Shown here piece by piece: positions 47,665-57,042 of a DNA stretch of 64,000 nt; the stretch's first letter is position 1; the number at the start of each line of letters is the position of its first letter. The stretch comes from Oceanisphaera pacifica (GTDB taxonomy: Bacteria > Pseudomonadota > Gammaproteobacteria > Enterobacterales > Aeromonadaceae): the NCBI RefSeq assembly GCF_017498065.1, contig NZ_JAGDFX010000002.1, positions 231,326-295,325 of the forward strand, given 5' to 3'. Both the position numbers and the translations under genes were made by a program. The notes beneath the pieces are model-generated. The model was not told where the DNA came from, did no database searches, and saw only the letters and a list, made by a program, of their open reading frames with translations.

Positions 47665-48261
47665 ATGAAAAAATGGATGATGTTAGCTCTGGTATTGCCG
47701 TTGTCGGCTTGTACTCTTACTGCTGAACCTGAGCAAGATACGGTAGCGGAGTATGATCTCACTGATATTGATACCGATGGTGTTATTGCGGCTCGCGATA
47801 ACTGTTTAGATTCTGTCAGTAACTCTAAAGTTGATAATGATGGTTGCGGCGACAAAACCTATAACGCCCTACAGCAAGATATTATTATTTTCTTTGATCA
47901 TGATAAGTCTATTGTTAAGCCTAAATATAACAGCGACATTAATAAGATGGCTGCTTTTATAACAAAAAATCCTAATTTAAAATTATTATTAGAAGGGCAT
48001 GCCAGCAAAGTAGGTTCAGAACAATATAATTTAGCCTTATCTAAGCGTCGAGCAGAGTCTGTGCGTGGTGCCTTAATTAAGGATGGAGTTAAGAATAGTC
48101 AGCTAGAAATTATTGGTTATGGTGAAACTAAGCCACTCTTGATGGGGGATGATGATCAGACAGCTGCTGAAAATCGTCGTGTAGTGGGCGCATTAACTTC
48201 AATTAAAGAAGATGTACGCTTGCGTTGGAATGTATATAGCGTTGAGAAAAACGACGAGTAA
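47665..48261 (+). CDS. OmpA-family lipoprotein of the lap locus
   Basis: 198 residues. The signal peptide ends in the lipobox LSAC (MKKWMMLALVLPLSAC). A short calcium-type Asp-rich stretch (DIDTDGVIAARDNC) with two more cysteines precedes an OmpA C-terminal peptidoglycan-binding domain: LEGHASKVGSEQYNLALSKR and IIGYGETKPL. It is probably anchored in the outer membrane and holds it to peptidoglycan. OmpA-like genes sit at this spot in many Shewanella/Vibrio-type lap loci. AAGGAG precedes the ATG. Its stop overlaps the lapG start (TAATG). Confidence 0.88.
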   Translation: MKKWMMLALVLPLSACTLTAEPEQDTVAEYDLTDIDTDGVIAARDNCLDSVSNSKVDNDGCGDKTYNALQQDIIIFFDHDKSIVKPKYNSDINKMAAFITKNPNLKLLLEGHASKVGSEQYNLALSKRRAESVRGALIKDGVKNSQLEIIGYGETKPLLMGDDDQTAAENRRVVGALTSIKEDVRLRWNVYSVEKNDE

Positions 48262-48947
48262 TGCGCAACTCGCTATCTTATTTGATTGGGCTGCTATTGC
48301 TAAGCTTAGTGCTTGGCACTGCAGCACAATCACAAAGAGAAGAAGACGCAAAAATGATCACTGTTGTGCAGCATTTTTATGGAAAAAACGCTGCACAGCG
48401 TACCCAGAGATGGCGAGAGCTTGTGCAACAAGTACAATCACAAAATATAAGCGAACGTGCAGTATTATCTCGGGTAAATATATTTTTTAATCGTTTACAT
48501 TTTATTGATGATATTAAGCTTTGGGGTAAAAAAGATTATTGGGCTACTCCTCTCGAGTTTTTAGGTGCAGGTGGCGGAGACTGTGAAGACTTTAGTTTGG
48601 CTAAATACTTTACATTACGAGAGCTCGGCATTGCGGATGACAAGCTACGCATGGTTTATGTTAAGGCGCTAGAACTTAACCAATTTCACATGGTTGTTGC
48701 TTATTATCCAACGCCCGCCGCCGTTCCTTATATTTTAGATAACTTAGAGGGTACCATTCGCTTGGCAACAGAACGAAGCGACCTTGCCCCTATTTACAGT
48801 TTTAACGGTCAGCATCTATGGTTGATGCGTGAGCGAGGACAAGGTGAGCTAGCTGGGGAGGCATCTCGGTTATCTCTTTGGAATGAACTGCGTGGCCGGG
48901 TGGATGTTAGACGGCTACAAAAGCCCCGTATTAACTTGGATAATTAA
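48261..48947 (+). CDS. lapG: LapG-type periplasmic cysteine protease
   Basis: 228 residues, family BTLCP (bacterial transglutaminase-like cysteine proteinase). A signal peptide (about 1-22) is followed by the catalytic triad: Cys in GAGGGDCEDFSLAKYF, His in LNQFHMVVAYY, Asp in YILDNLEG. The DCED run is the region that binds calcium in characterised LapG. It should cut the adhesin in its N-terminal di-alanine motif and release it from the surface. It starts within the stop of the OmpA-type gene and ends 2 bases before lapD. Confidence 0.92.
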   Translation: MRNSLSYLIGLLLLSLVLGTAAQSQREEDAKMITVVQHFYGKNAAQRTQRWRELVQQVQSQNISERAVLSRVNIFFNRLHFIDDIKLWGKKDYWATPLEFLGAGGGDCEDFSLAKYFTLRELGIADDKLRMVYVKALELNQFHMVVAYYPTPAAVPYILDNLEGTIRLATERSDLAPIYSFNGQHLWLMRERGQGELAGEASRLSLWNELRGRVDVRRLQKPRINLDN

Positions 48948-48949
48948 TT

Positions 48950-50860
48950 ATGACACTCTACCGTCAACTGTTAGTGACCATGCTGTTGCTGTTTATTATG
49001 CTTTTTGTGACGGCTTACTCGGTACAATTTAGCTCAACAAGGAACTACCTTGCTCAACAGCAAGAAACCACAGTCATTAACACGGCCACTTCGCTTGGGT
49101 TAGCATTAACGCCATACTTAGAAACCAGTGATAATCTGGGCGCTGAATCAGTGATTAATGCCGTATTTGACGGTGGTTTTTATCGTAAAATTCAGCTTGA
49201 GCTATTGGCAGCCAACAAAGACATTACTCGTGAGAATGTGATCCCTCCTCAGAACGTTCCTGACTGGTTTATTAATTTAGGTCTCTTCGACAGTGTTAGC
49301 TACGATGCTGTGCTTACCTCGGGTTGGTTACAGCTAGGTAAGCTAACTATAGAGGGACACCCAGGGCAGGCCTATTATCAACTGTGGCAGGGCATGAGCC
49401 AGTTAGCTACTTGGTTTGTACTATGTTTTGTGGTGGCTTGGGGCTTACTCGTATTGGCACTGCGTTATTTTTTAAAACCATTGCACGACATTGAGCTACA
49501 AGCACACGAAATAGAGCGACAGCGTTTTGGTCATGTCATTTCGTTACCTAACACTCGAGAATTAAGAGAGGTTGTTAAGGCGATTAATAGCATGTCGGGT
49601 CAGCTTGAAGTGCAATTTAAAGAACAAGCTGATGAGGCAGAGCGGCTACGTCACCGAGCTTTTTCAGACCCTACTTCTGGTTTAGGAAACCGAGCCTTTT
49701 TTGTTTCGCAAAGCCAGTCTTGGATAAGCGATGGTACTGGTGGTGCCGTATTGCTGATAGCGGTTGATATACTCGAAAAGTTAGATCAAGAGGAAGGTTT
49801 TACCGCTCGAGATCAGATGATTAAAGCGATTGCTAATGACTTACAAAAATTGTGCCAGCGCTTTAGTGACTTTGCCTTGTCGCGATTGTCTGCCCGAGAG
49901 TTTGCTTTGTTAGTGCCTGAGTCTGATATAGAGCGGTTGTCGCTGTTGGGCGAAGAAATTAACCGTCAAATTGCTGAGCAAGTGATTGATCCGGTTAATG
50001 TGCCTAATATCTCTGTGATAGGTATAGCTGTTATACAAGATAAAGATGAAAGCTCTCAACTGCTTACACGAGCAGATCATGCGTTAAATAAAGCCCGAAT
50101 GGAAGAAGCGGGGGCTGTGGTTATTGAGCACAGTAAGCGTGAGCACCAGTTAGGACGGTTGGCGTGGAAAAAGCTCATAGAAACGGCCTTAACCAATGAT
50201 TTGTTTGAGTTAAGCAGTCAGGCGGTGTGTGATATTCATGGCACCTTACTGCACGAAGAAGTTTATATGGCAATTCGTAACGGCAACACTGTATATGGTG
50301 CAGGTAGCTTTTTACCCATGGTGGAGCAGTTTAAGTTAGGTGAACGACTCGACTTACATATTATTGAGCGCACACTCAATAAGTTAGTTGCATCACCCAG
50401 TGTATATTTGGCTGTTAACCTGACTCAACATAGTTGTGAACAAGCGGGGTTTTGGCATCAACTTGATTTGCTGTTAGCCCAATACCCTAACGTGTGTTCT
50501 AGGTTGCTATTAGAGTTGCCAGAGAAGGTTTTTGTGTTTCATAAAAATGCGTTAATGGTGCCACTCGCTTCTTTAAATGTAGCTTGGGGTATTGATCACT
50601 TTGGTCGTCACTTTGACTTATTAACGCAGTTAAGCGATTTAAGTCCCCACTACGTTAAGTTAGATCATAGTTTTACCAGTAATGTAGCCAAAGCCGATTA
50701 TGATGATGCGTTTTTAGCTGCTGTATGTCGCTCAGCTCATAGTATGGGGGCTGTTACTATTGCGACTCGGGTAGAAACTGAGCCACAACTAGAGGTATTA
50801 AAAACCTTATATGTGGATGCTTACCAAGGGTTTGTAAGTCCACCACAAAAATGGGTATAA
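48950..50860 (+). CDS. lapD: LapD-type c-di-GMP receptor with degenerate GGDEF and EAL domains
   Basis: 636 residues: TM1 (about 7-25), a periplasmic LapD/MoxY-type domain (about 26-150) with a Trp just before TM2 (AYYQLWQGMS), TM2, HAMP, then GGDEF and EAL domains. Both active sites are lost: GGDEF reads SAREF, the EAL position reads HEEVYM, DDFG reads DHFG and AEGVE reads ATRVE. KLDHSF and the overall EAL fold remain, as in LapD, where c-di-GMP binds but is not cut. Binding signals inside-out and traps LapG in the periplasm, so the adhesin stays attached. Directly after lapG, translationally close. Confidence 0.92.
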   Translation: MTLYRQLLVTMLLLFIMLFVTAYSVQFSSTRNYLAQQQETTVINTATSLGLALTPYLETSDNLGAESVINAVFDGGFYRKIQLELLAANKDITRENVIPPQNVPDWFINLGLFDSVSYDAVLTSGWLQLGKLTIEGHPGQAYYQLWQGMSQLATWFVLCFVVAWGLLVLALRYFLKPLHDIELQAHEIERQRFGHVISLPNTRELREVVKAINSMSGQLEVQFKEQADEAERLRHRAFSDPTSGLGNRAFFVSQSQSWISDGTGGAVLLIAVDILEKLDQEEGFTARDQMIKAIANDLQKLCQRFSDFALSRLSAREFALLVPESDIERLSLLGEEINRQIAEQVIDPVNVPNISVIGIAVIQDKDESSQLLTRADHALNKARMEEAGAVVIEHSKREHQLGRLAWKKLIETALTNDLFELSSQAVCDIHGTLLHEEVYMAIRNGNTVYGAGSFLPMVEQFKLGERLDLHIIERTLNKLVASPSVYLAVNLTQHSCEQAGFWHQLDLLLAQYPNVCSRLLLELPEKVFVFHKNALMVPLASLNVAWGIDHFGRHFDLLTQLSDLSPHYVKLDHSFTSNVAKADYDDAFLAAVCRSAHSMGAVTIATRVETEPQLEVLKTLYVDAYQGFVSPPQKWV

Positions 50861-50985
50861 CTGTTCTATTTTTTAGGTAGAAAGCTTGGCTTTTACGGAA
50901 CTTACTGTCTAAATATTGAGCAGGATTAAAATGGTGTTCGCTTCTAGTCTTATAAGTATTAACAGACAACAAGTGGGGCGACATC

Positions 50986-51057
50986 ATGAGCAATATTTCA
51001 ATTGGTCTCTGTGCACTGAGTTTGAGCCCCTGTTTTAACAAGCAGAGGCCACAATGA
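50986..51057 (+). CDS. Possible 23-residue leader peptide before the acidic protein
   Basis: ATG at 50986 opens a 23-codon frame (MSNISIGLCALSLSPCFNKQ...) that ends in TGA overlapping the next gene's ATG (ATGA at 51054-51057). GGGG lies 8 bases upstream. The arrangement would couple translation of the two. The frame is short and could be chance. Confidence 0.3.
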   Translation: MSNISIGLCALSLSPCFNKQRPQ

Positions 51058-51554
51058 CTAAAATTTTAGGTGTGCAGCTGCAAGGCATTCAGTATCACTG
51101 GAATGGGCAAGATATTTTGGTTGATGATGGCGTGGGAGTACCTTGGCCATTAATAGGCAGCTTATTGGATCAGATTGAGCTGTTAGATGCCGAAGGCGAA
51201 CCTGTGGCTACCTTTTCTATCGATTTTTTGGCGCAGCAATGGTTAGTGACAGGTGATAGCTCGCAACAACACATTATATTAATTGATGATAGCGGCAGTC
51301 AGTTTCCTCTGTATTCGCAAGATAATATAAGCGAAGACGAACAATTAATCGCCTTGCTATCTTCTGATTCTGGGGCTTTGTTGGGCGCTTCAGAAGTGGA
51401 GGTTCAGAGCATGCCGAGAGTGACCGACATTTTACAAGATGCTGACCAATTATTAGAGGGAACCGTTACGCCCTTAGCCGACACAACCAGTCTAAACAGA
51501 GAGTCAATTGATGATGTGCTTAACTGGTTTGCGGTGTACCATCATCATGATTAA
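51054..51554 (+). CDS. Unrecognised very acidic 166-residue protein
   Basis: I do not recognise a family. The product has about 30 Asp/Glu but only one Lys and two Arg, so its pI is very low, as in secreted RTX-type or calcium-binding proteins. There is no signal peptide, membrane segment or cysteine. It ends in WFAVYHHHD. It follows lapD in the same direction after 193 bases, so a role with the adhesin system, perhaps as a second type I substrate or an accessory, is a guess. AGAGG lies upstream of its ATG. Confidence 0.6.
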   Translation: MTKILGVQLQGIQYHWNGQDILVDDGVGVPWPLIGSLLDQIELLDAEGEPVATFSIDFLAQQWLVTGDSSQQHIILIDDSGSQFPLYSQDNISEDEQLIALLSSDSGALLGASEVEVQSMPRVTDILQDADQLLEGTVTPLADTTSLNRESIDDVLNWFAVYHHHD

Positions 51555-51601
51555 CAAAATTAAGTGGATATTAAGCACCGGTTAATGATGAGGTTTTATT
51601 T

Positions 51602-52339
51602 ATGCGCAACACTGCACTTTCGGTACGTAATACAGTTTTAGGTACACTGACCTTACTGCCTTTATTAGTTAGCTCCCATGCCGTCGCCATTGCCGTGCCC
51701 GACAAACCGCATCTTGTCACGCAAGGACACTCCGAAATAAAAGTGGCTCCTGATATGGCGACGCTGTCGGTAAAGGTAACAGCACTTAAATCTGATAGTC
51801 GAGCTGCTAAAGAAGACGTTGATACCAAAGTAGCCGCCTTATTTAGTCGCCTTGCTGGCTTGGGCGTGACTAAAAAAGACATTGATAGCGGTAATGTGAT
51901 TACTCGGCCTGACTATCAATACTCAAAAAAAGAGGATAAGCCCAAGCTGTTGGGTTATCGAGCCGAGCGTAACATTAGCGTACGTCTCTATGATCTGGAC
52001 CAACTTAGCCAAGTCTTAAATAAAGTCTTAGAGCAGGGGATACAAGAAATTCAGCAAGTGAGTTATGGACGGCGTAATAGCGATGAGCTGCGCCAGAAAG
52101 CGCGATTGGCGGCAATGGCGAAGGCAACTGAACTTGCTAAAGAGCTAAGCCAAGCTGCAGGGCGTGAATTAGGTGATGTGTATGCAATTGAATATCAGGC
52201 TCCCCGCATCAGCATCCCACCGCGACACTATGGAGCACTAAACAGTAAAGTGGCGTCAGAGGAAACGCGAGACGCCAGCTATGTACAAAACGACATTAAG
52301 TTTAGCGATCAAGTCGACGTCGTTTTTGTTTTAAAGTAA
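51602..52339 (+). CDS. SIMPL-domain (DUF541) periplasmic protein, YggE-like
   Basis: 245 residues (E. coli YggE 246). The N terminus is a signal peptide (hydrophobic stretch to SHAVAIA). The SIMPL domain begins PHLVTQGHSEIKVAPDMATL and contains YRAERNISVRLYDLDQLSQV. YggE is linked to lower oxidative stress in E. coli, but its molecular action is unknown. It lies 119 bases before serA with a terminator-like hairpin between them. Confidence 0.85.
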   Translation: MRNTALSVRNTVLGTLTLLPLLVSSHAVAIAVPDKPHLVTQGHSEIKVAPDMATLSVKVTALKSDSRAAKEDVDTKVAALFSRLAGLGVTKKDIDSGNVITRPDYQYSKKEDKPKLLGYRAERNISVRLYDLDQLSQVLNKVLEQGIQEIQQVSYGRRNSDELRQKARLAAMAKATELAKELSQAAGRELGDVYAIEYQAPRISIPPRHYGALNSKVASEETRDASYVQNDIKFSDQVDVVFVLK

Positions 52340-52375
52340 AAGAACCCTTCGGTTTAGCCCCATTCAAAGAGACGC

Positions 52376-52410
52376 CGCGCCTTTATACATTCCCTAAGGC
52401 GCGTGTTTTT
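52376..52410 (+). terminator. Likely terminator after the SIMPL-domain gene
   Basis: CGCGCCTT (52376-52383) and AAGGCGCG (52396-52403) pair perfectly around a 12-base loop and are followed by TGTTTTT. Confidence 0.6.
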
Positions 52411-52457
52411 GATACTTTATAGTAAAAACCCCACGCAGTACTTAAAAGGACCAGGTA

Positions 52458-53687
52458 ATGGCGCATCACTCTTTAGATAAAGACAAAATTAAAATTTTAC
52501 TACTGGAAGGTGTACATCCAGGCTCAGTTGAGATGTTCAAAAACGCCGGTTATACCAACATTGACTACTTGAAGACTTCGCTGTCTGATAGCGATTTAAA
52601 AGAGCGCATTAAAGATGTGCACTTTGTTGGTTTACGCTCACGCACTCAACTGACTGAATCAGTACTGGATGCGGCAGAAAAGCTGGTCGCTATTGGTTGT
52701 TTCTGTATTGGTACTAATCAGGTTAATTTAGATGCCGCCGCCATGCGGGGTATTCCGGTATTTAACGCGCCTTTCTCTAACACTCGCAGTGTTGCCGAGC
52801 TGGTACTGGGTGAGCTTTTATTGTTGCTGCGCGGTATTCCTGAACGCAATGCCAAAGCACACCGTGGCGAATGGCAAAAAAGTGCCAGCCATGCATTTGA
52901 AGCCCGTGGTAAGCGCTTAGGCATTATTGGTTACGGTCATATCGGTACTCAGTTAAGCATTATTGCCGAAGGTATTGGTATGCAAGTGTCTTACTACGAC
53001 ATTGAAGCTAAATTGTCTTTGGGTAATGCCACTCAGGTATATAACTTAGAAGAGTTACTTGCCCAGTCAGATGTGGTGTCTTTGCATGTGCCAGAAACCC
53101 CGCAAACACAGAATATGTTTGGTGCTAAAGAAATCGCTAACATGAAGCCTGGTTCTATTTTGATTAACGCGTCACGCGGTACAGTAGTAGACATTGATGC
53201 ACTGGCTGAGGCGTTATCTAGCAAGCACATTGCAGGGGCGGCTATTGATGTGTTCCCAGTAGAGCCTAAGTCTAATGATGAAGAGTTTGTATCACCGCTT
53301 CGCAACTTCGACAACGTGATCTTAACTCCGCACATTGGTGGCTCCACCCAAGAAGCGCAAGAAAATATTGGTTATGAAGTGGCCGGCAAGTTGATCAAAT
53401 ATTCAGATAATGGCTCAACACTGTCTGCGGTTAACTTCCCTGAAGTGTCTTTGCCAGAGCACCCAGATACCAGTCGTTTGTTACACGTTCACCACAACAA
53501 ACCGGGTATTTTGAGTCAAATTGTGCAAGCGTTTTCAGCTGAAGGTATTAATATTGCCTCTCAGTATCTACAAACCACGCCGCATATTGGCTATGTGGTC
53601 ATTGAAGTAGAAAGCGCGCAAAGTGAGCAAGCGCTAGCCAAGCTGAAAAGCATAGAAGGCACCATTCGCGCCCGCATCGTGCATTAA
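52458..53687 (+). CDS. serA: D-3-phosphoglycerate dehydrogenase
   Basis: 409 residues (E. coli 410). NAD-binding motif GIIGYGHIGTQLSIIAE, the catalytic Arg/Glu/His set of the D-2-hydroxyacid dehydrogenases (NASRGTVVD; ILTPHIGGSTQEAQENIG) and a C-terminal ACT domain (HHNKPGILSQIVQAFSAEGI), where serine binds and inhibits. First step of serine synthesis. SerA also reduces 2-oxoglutarate to D-2-hydroxyglutarate, the substrate of YdiJ encoded at 23-26 kb. AAAGGA precedes the ATG. Confidence 0.96.
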   Translation: MAHHSLDKDKIKILLLEGVHPGSVEMFKNAGYTNIDYLKTSLSDSDLKERIKDVHFVGLRSRTQLTESVLDAAEKLVAIGCFCIGTNQVNLDAAAMRGIPVFNAPFSNTRSVAELVLGELLLLLRGIPERNAKAHRGEWQKSASHAFEARGKRLGIIGYGHIGTQLSIIAEGIGMQVSYYDIEAKLSLGNATQVYNLEELLAQSDVVSLHVPETPQTQNMFGAKEIANMKPGSILINASRGTVVDIDALAEALSSKHIAGAAIDVFPVEPKSNDEEFVSPLRNFDNVILTPHIGGSTQEAQENIGYEVAGKLIKYSDNGSTLSAVNFPEVSLPEHPDTSRLLHVHHNKPGILSQIVQAFSAEGINIASQYLQTTPHIGYVVIEVESAQSEQALAKLKSIEGTIRARIVH

Positions 53688-53703
53688 TGAGCTATTAAAT
53701 AAT

Positions 53704-53730
53704 AAAGGGGCCAAGCGGCCCCTTTTTTTA
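53704..53730 (+). terminator. Rho-independent terminator of serA
   Basis: AAAGGGGCC/GGCCCCTTT stem with a 4-base loop and a T run, 17 bases after the stop codon. It lies between convergent serA and fadE. Confidence 0.92.
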
Positions 53731-53750
53731 TTCTGTTTTACTTTGTTACG

Positions 53751-56183
53751 TTAAGCTGGGCACTTGGCGCTGCTTTTAATGGCGCTTTCTAACTCCCTAG
53801 GGTCAAAGTCATCCACATTAATGGTTTGCAAACGGCTCACTTCGGCTTGTTCCAATACCTTGGCCTCTGCTTGGGTGATAATTCCGGCGCTTAATGCTTC
53901 TGCCCCCAGCAGATCTAACCCGGTAAAAGGGCGACGGCCTAATACGTCCACTACCTTATTAAAAATAGGCTCGGCCTGAATAATGTCGGCAAACGCTTGC
54001 TCTAATAAACCCAGTGGGTTGCCCTCTTCAGCGGTTAAGTACAAATCTTTCGCCAAGGCATCGCGGGCAATACCCGGTGTTTGCAGCGTCTGTGCAACCT
54101 TGTGATCTAATCGGTCAGAGGGACGAGCTAATACGGGGCCCCAAGGCTGTACTAAAGCGCTTAATACCTTGCCTAATATGGGGGACGGGAAGTTTTCTAA
54201 TAGCTCAATGACTGCCACTTCTGCCTGATATAAGCCATTTTGACAAGCCCAATGCACCAAGGGTAAGAGGGCGTCGGGGCGACCATCATCATTAAAGCGC
54301 TTTAAAGTTGCCGACACTAAATACAACTGACTTAACTCATCGCCTAAGCGCGCCGATAATCGCTCTTTACGTTTTAGCTCGCCACCAAGGGTGGCCATGG
54401 CTACATCAGACAATAAGCTTAAGTTGGCACTTAAACGGTTCATTTGGCGATAGTAGGGGGCGGTAGCATCTTGCACTGGCGTGGGGCTAAAGCGCGCATT
54501 GCTTAAACCTAACCAAAAACTGCGCACTGTATTGCTGATAGCAAAACCAATATGACCAAACACTGCTTCATCAAATTGGCTAAGAGCCTGGTGCGCATCT
54601 GGCTCTTGTACCGATAACATTTCTTTAAGCACATAAGGGTGGCAACGAATGGCCCCTTGGCCATAAATAATCATAGAGCGCGTTAAAATATTGGCCCCTT
54701 CAACGGTAATGGCAATGGGCGCACCTTGATAACCCCGTGCTAAATAGTTATTGGGCCCCATACAAATACCCTTGCCGCCGTGAATATCCATGGCGTCAAT
54801 TAAACTACGTTGGCTGATATGGGTGAGGTGATACTTAACAATGGCCGAGATCACCGAAGGCTTTTCACCTAAATCGATACCGGTAACCGTTAACATGCTG
54901 GCGGCATCAGATAAATAGGCGTTGCCGCCAAGCCTCGCCAAGGGCTCTTCAATGCCTTCCATTTTGCCAATGGGCAGGCGAAACTGTCGGCGAATACGGC
55001 TGTAAGCGCCTGAAGCAATAGCCGACACTCGTGCACCTGCGGTTCCTGTCGAGGGCAGGGTAATACCACGCCCCACCGACAAGCATTCGGTAAGCATACG
55101 CCATCCTTGGCCGGCCATATCGGGGCCACCAATAATAAAGTTTAAGGGCACAAAGACGTTTTTACCTTGGGTTGGGCCATTTTGAAATGGCACATTTAGT
55201 GGAAAATGACGGCGGCCAATGGTAATGCCTTTCATATCGGTAGGAATTAACGCGCAGGTAATGCCTAGATTGACCTTATCGCCCAGTAAGCCTTCGGGAT
55301 CTTGTAACTTAAAAGCTAAACCAAGCACGGTGGCAACGGGGGCTAGGGTAATATAGCGCTTATTCCACGTTAGACGCATACCCAGTACTTGCTCGCCTTG
55401 CCATTCGCCTTTACAAACAATGCCCAGATCGGGAATGGCACCGGCATCGGAGCCTGCCTCGGGGCCGGTAAGCGCGAAACAGGGCACTTCATCGCCCGCG
55501 GCTAAGCGTGGCAAATAATAGTCTTTTTGTGCTGTGGTGCCGTAATGTTGCAGTAACTCCCCAGGCCCTAATGAGTTAGGCACCCCCACGGTTGAGGCTA
55601 ATACGGCACTGGTGCTGCACAGTTTTTGTAATACCCGAGACTGAGCATAAGCCGAAAATTCTAAGCCGCCATATTGCTTTTTAATTATCATGGCAAAAAA
55701 CTTATGCTGCTTTAAATAGTCCCATACCTCGGGCGATAAGTCGGCCAGCTCATGAGTGACTTCCCAATCTCTGGTCATGCGACAGACTTCAGCCACAGGG
55801 CCGTCCATAAAGGCTTGTTCTTCGTCGCTTAATTGTGGTTTAGGGTACTGATGTAAGGTATTCCAGTTTGGCTTACCAGCAAATAGCTCGGCTTCCCACC
55901 AAGTGGTGCCAGCCTCTATGGCTTCGCGCTCGGTGGCAGACATTTCAGGCATGATGCCTTTGTAAAGGTTGAACATGGGCGAACTTAATATCTGCGAGCG
56001 CATCGGCTTTAGGTTAAATATTGCAGCTATTACCGCAAATACTAACCAGCCAACCGGGCTCACTTGCCCAAGGGCAGTGCCCAGTAATAACACACTGGCA
56101 CTTACGTAAGTCACAGTGAACAGCGAGGCTCGGCGATAAGCCAATATTCCCCAAGCAACAATTAGTAGCAGTAAGGTCGTCAT
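53751..56183 (-). CDS. fadE: Acyl-CoA dehydrogenase FadE
   Basis: 810 residues (E. coli 814). Two N-terminal membrane segments precede the acyl-CoA dehydrogenase core: [18 protein letters not shown] and the flavin-binding [19 protein letters not shown] region, with DUF1974-type C-terminal extension. It carries out the first oxidation of fatty acid beta-oxidation at the inner membrane. The ATG at 56183 has GGGAG 8 bases upstream. A FadR-like operator lies 62 bases before the start. Confidence 0.95.
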   Translation of the reverse strand: MTTLLLLIVAWGILAYRRASLFTVTYVSASVLLLGTALGQVSPVGWLVFAVIAAIFNLKPMRSQILSSPMFNLYKGIMPEMSATEREAIEAGTTWWEAELFAGKPNWNTLHQYPKPQLSDEEQAFMDGPVAEVCRMTRDWEVTHELADLSPEVWDYLKQHKFFAMIIKKQYGGLEFSAYAQSRVLQKLCSTSAVLASTVGVPNSLGPGELLQHYGTTAQKDYYLPRLAAGDEVPCFALTGPEAGSDAGAIPDLGIVCKGEWQGEQVLGMRLTWNKRYITLAPVATVLGLAFKLQDPEGLLGDKVNLGITCALIPTDMKGITIGRRHFPLNVPFQNGPTQGKNVFVPLNFIIGGPDMAGQGWRMLTECLSVGRGITLPSTGTAGARVSAIASGAYSRIRRQFRLPIGKMEGIEEPLARLGGNAYLSDAASMLTVTGIDLGEKPSVISAIVKYHLTHISQRSLIDAMDIHGGKGICMGPNNYLARGYQGAPIAITVEGANILTRSMIIYGQGAIRCHPYVLKEMLSVQEPDAHQALSQFDEAVFGHIGFAISNTVRSFWLGLSNARFSPTPVQDATAPYYRQMNRLSANLSLLSDVAMATLGGELKRKERLSARLGDELSQLYLVSATLKRFNDDGRPDALLPLVHWACQNGLYQAEVAVIELLENFPSPILGKVLSALVQPWGPVLARPSDRLDHKVAQTLQTPGIARDALAKDLYLTAEEGNPLGLLEQAFADIIQAEPIFNKVVDVLGRRPFTGLDLLGAEALSAGIITQAEAKVLEQAEVSRLQTINVDDFDPRELESAIKSSAKCPA

Positions 56184-56244
56184 TCATTAACTCCCTATTG
56201 AGTAGAGTAAAGTGATAGCAAGCGAAGCGCGGTTACTTAATTCT

Positions 56245-56257
56245 GAGGTCAGACCTC
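56245..56257. promoter_or_regulatory. Candidate FadR operator upstream of fadE
   Basis: GAGGTCAGACCTC is a perfect 13-base palindrome with the FadR core GGTCnGACC (consensus CTGGTCnGACCAG). In E. coli FadR represses fadE, and long-chain acyl-CoA relieves this. The distance to the fadE start (62 bases) suits a promoter-overlapping site. Confidence 0.6.
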
Positions 56258-56455
56258 TTAATAAGTCTAGTTGTAATGGATATAAATGTTTAAAGCAAGT
56301 GAACAGTAAGTTAAATGCTATAGTTCCCGCAGAGCTGGCGCCCTGCGAAATAATAAACTGTGTTTGTCTTAAGCTGAGTGCTTGGTGGCGAGCGCTAGGC
56401 GCTTGATACAATCTATGACAAAATAGGCTTTTTCCGCTGAGTGAGAGGCCACACC

Positions 56456-57037
56456 ATGTATCAGGATTTGATCCGTAGCGAACTAAGCGAAGCCGCTGAC
56501 GTGCTTAACCGCTTCTTGTCTGACGACACCAATATTCAAGCCATTGAACAAGCGGCTAAATTATTGGCCGAGCGCTTTAAAGACGGCGGCAAGGTTTTGT
56601 CTTGTGGTAATGGTGGCTCTCACTGCGATGCCATGCACTTTGCCGAAGAACTAACAGGGCGCTATCGTGAAAATCGCCCGGGTTATCCGGCGATTGCTAT
56701 CTCTGATCCTAGCCATTTATCTTGCGTGGCCAACGACTTTGGCTTCGAGTTTGTGTTTTCTCGCTATCTAGAAGCGGTGGGGAAAAAGGGTGATGTCTTA
56801 TTCGGACTGTCGACCAGTGGTAACTCAAAAAATATTATTAATGCCATTACTGCGGCTAAAGAAAAAGGCATTAAAGTGATTGCGCTTACTGGTAAAGACG
56901 GCGGACAAATGGCCGGTTTGGCAGATATAGAAATTCGCGTTCCTCATTTTGGTTATGCCGATCGCATCCAAGAAATACACATCAAGATCATTCATATACT
57001 GATCCAATTAGTTGAAAAAGAAATGGAGCAAGCGTAA
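56456..57037 (+). CDS. gmhA: Phosphoheptose isomerase
   Basis: 193 residues (E. coli 192). A SIS-domain isomerase with [20 protein letters not shown], the zinc-ligand-bearing [17 protein letters not shown] and [11 protein letters not shown]. It converts sedoheptulose 7-phosphate to heptose 7-phosphate, the first step of ADP-heptose synthesis for LPS core. The ATG at 56456 is chosen over 56441 because GAGAGG precedes it and the product then begins [10 protein letters not shown] as in E. coli. yafJ follows after 5 bases. Confidence 0.95.
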   Translation: MYQDLIRSELSEAADVLNRFLSDDTNIQAIEQAAKLLAERFKDGGKVLSCGNGGSHCDAMHFAEELTGRYRENRPGYPAIAISDPSHLSCVANDFGFEFVFSRYLEAVGKKGDVLFGLSTSGNSKNIINAITAAKEKGIKVIALTGKDGGQMAGLADIEIRVPHFGYADRIQEIHIKIIHILIQLVEKEMEQA

Positions 57038-57042
57038 GCATC

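Noticed and set aside
56187..56411. 74-codon minus-strand frame between fadE and gmhA
   Set aside because: It overlaps the candidate FadR operator and the fadE promoter zone, and the product has no recognisable features.
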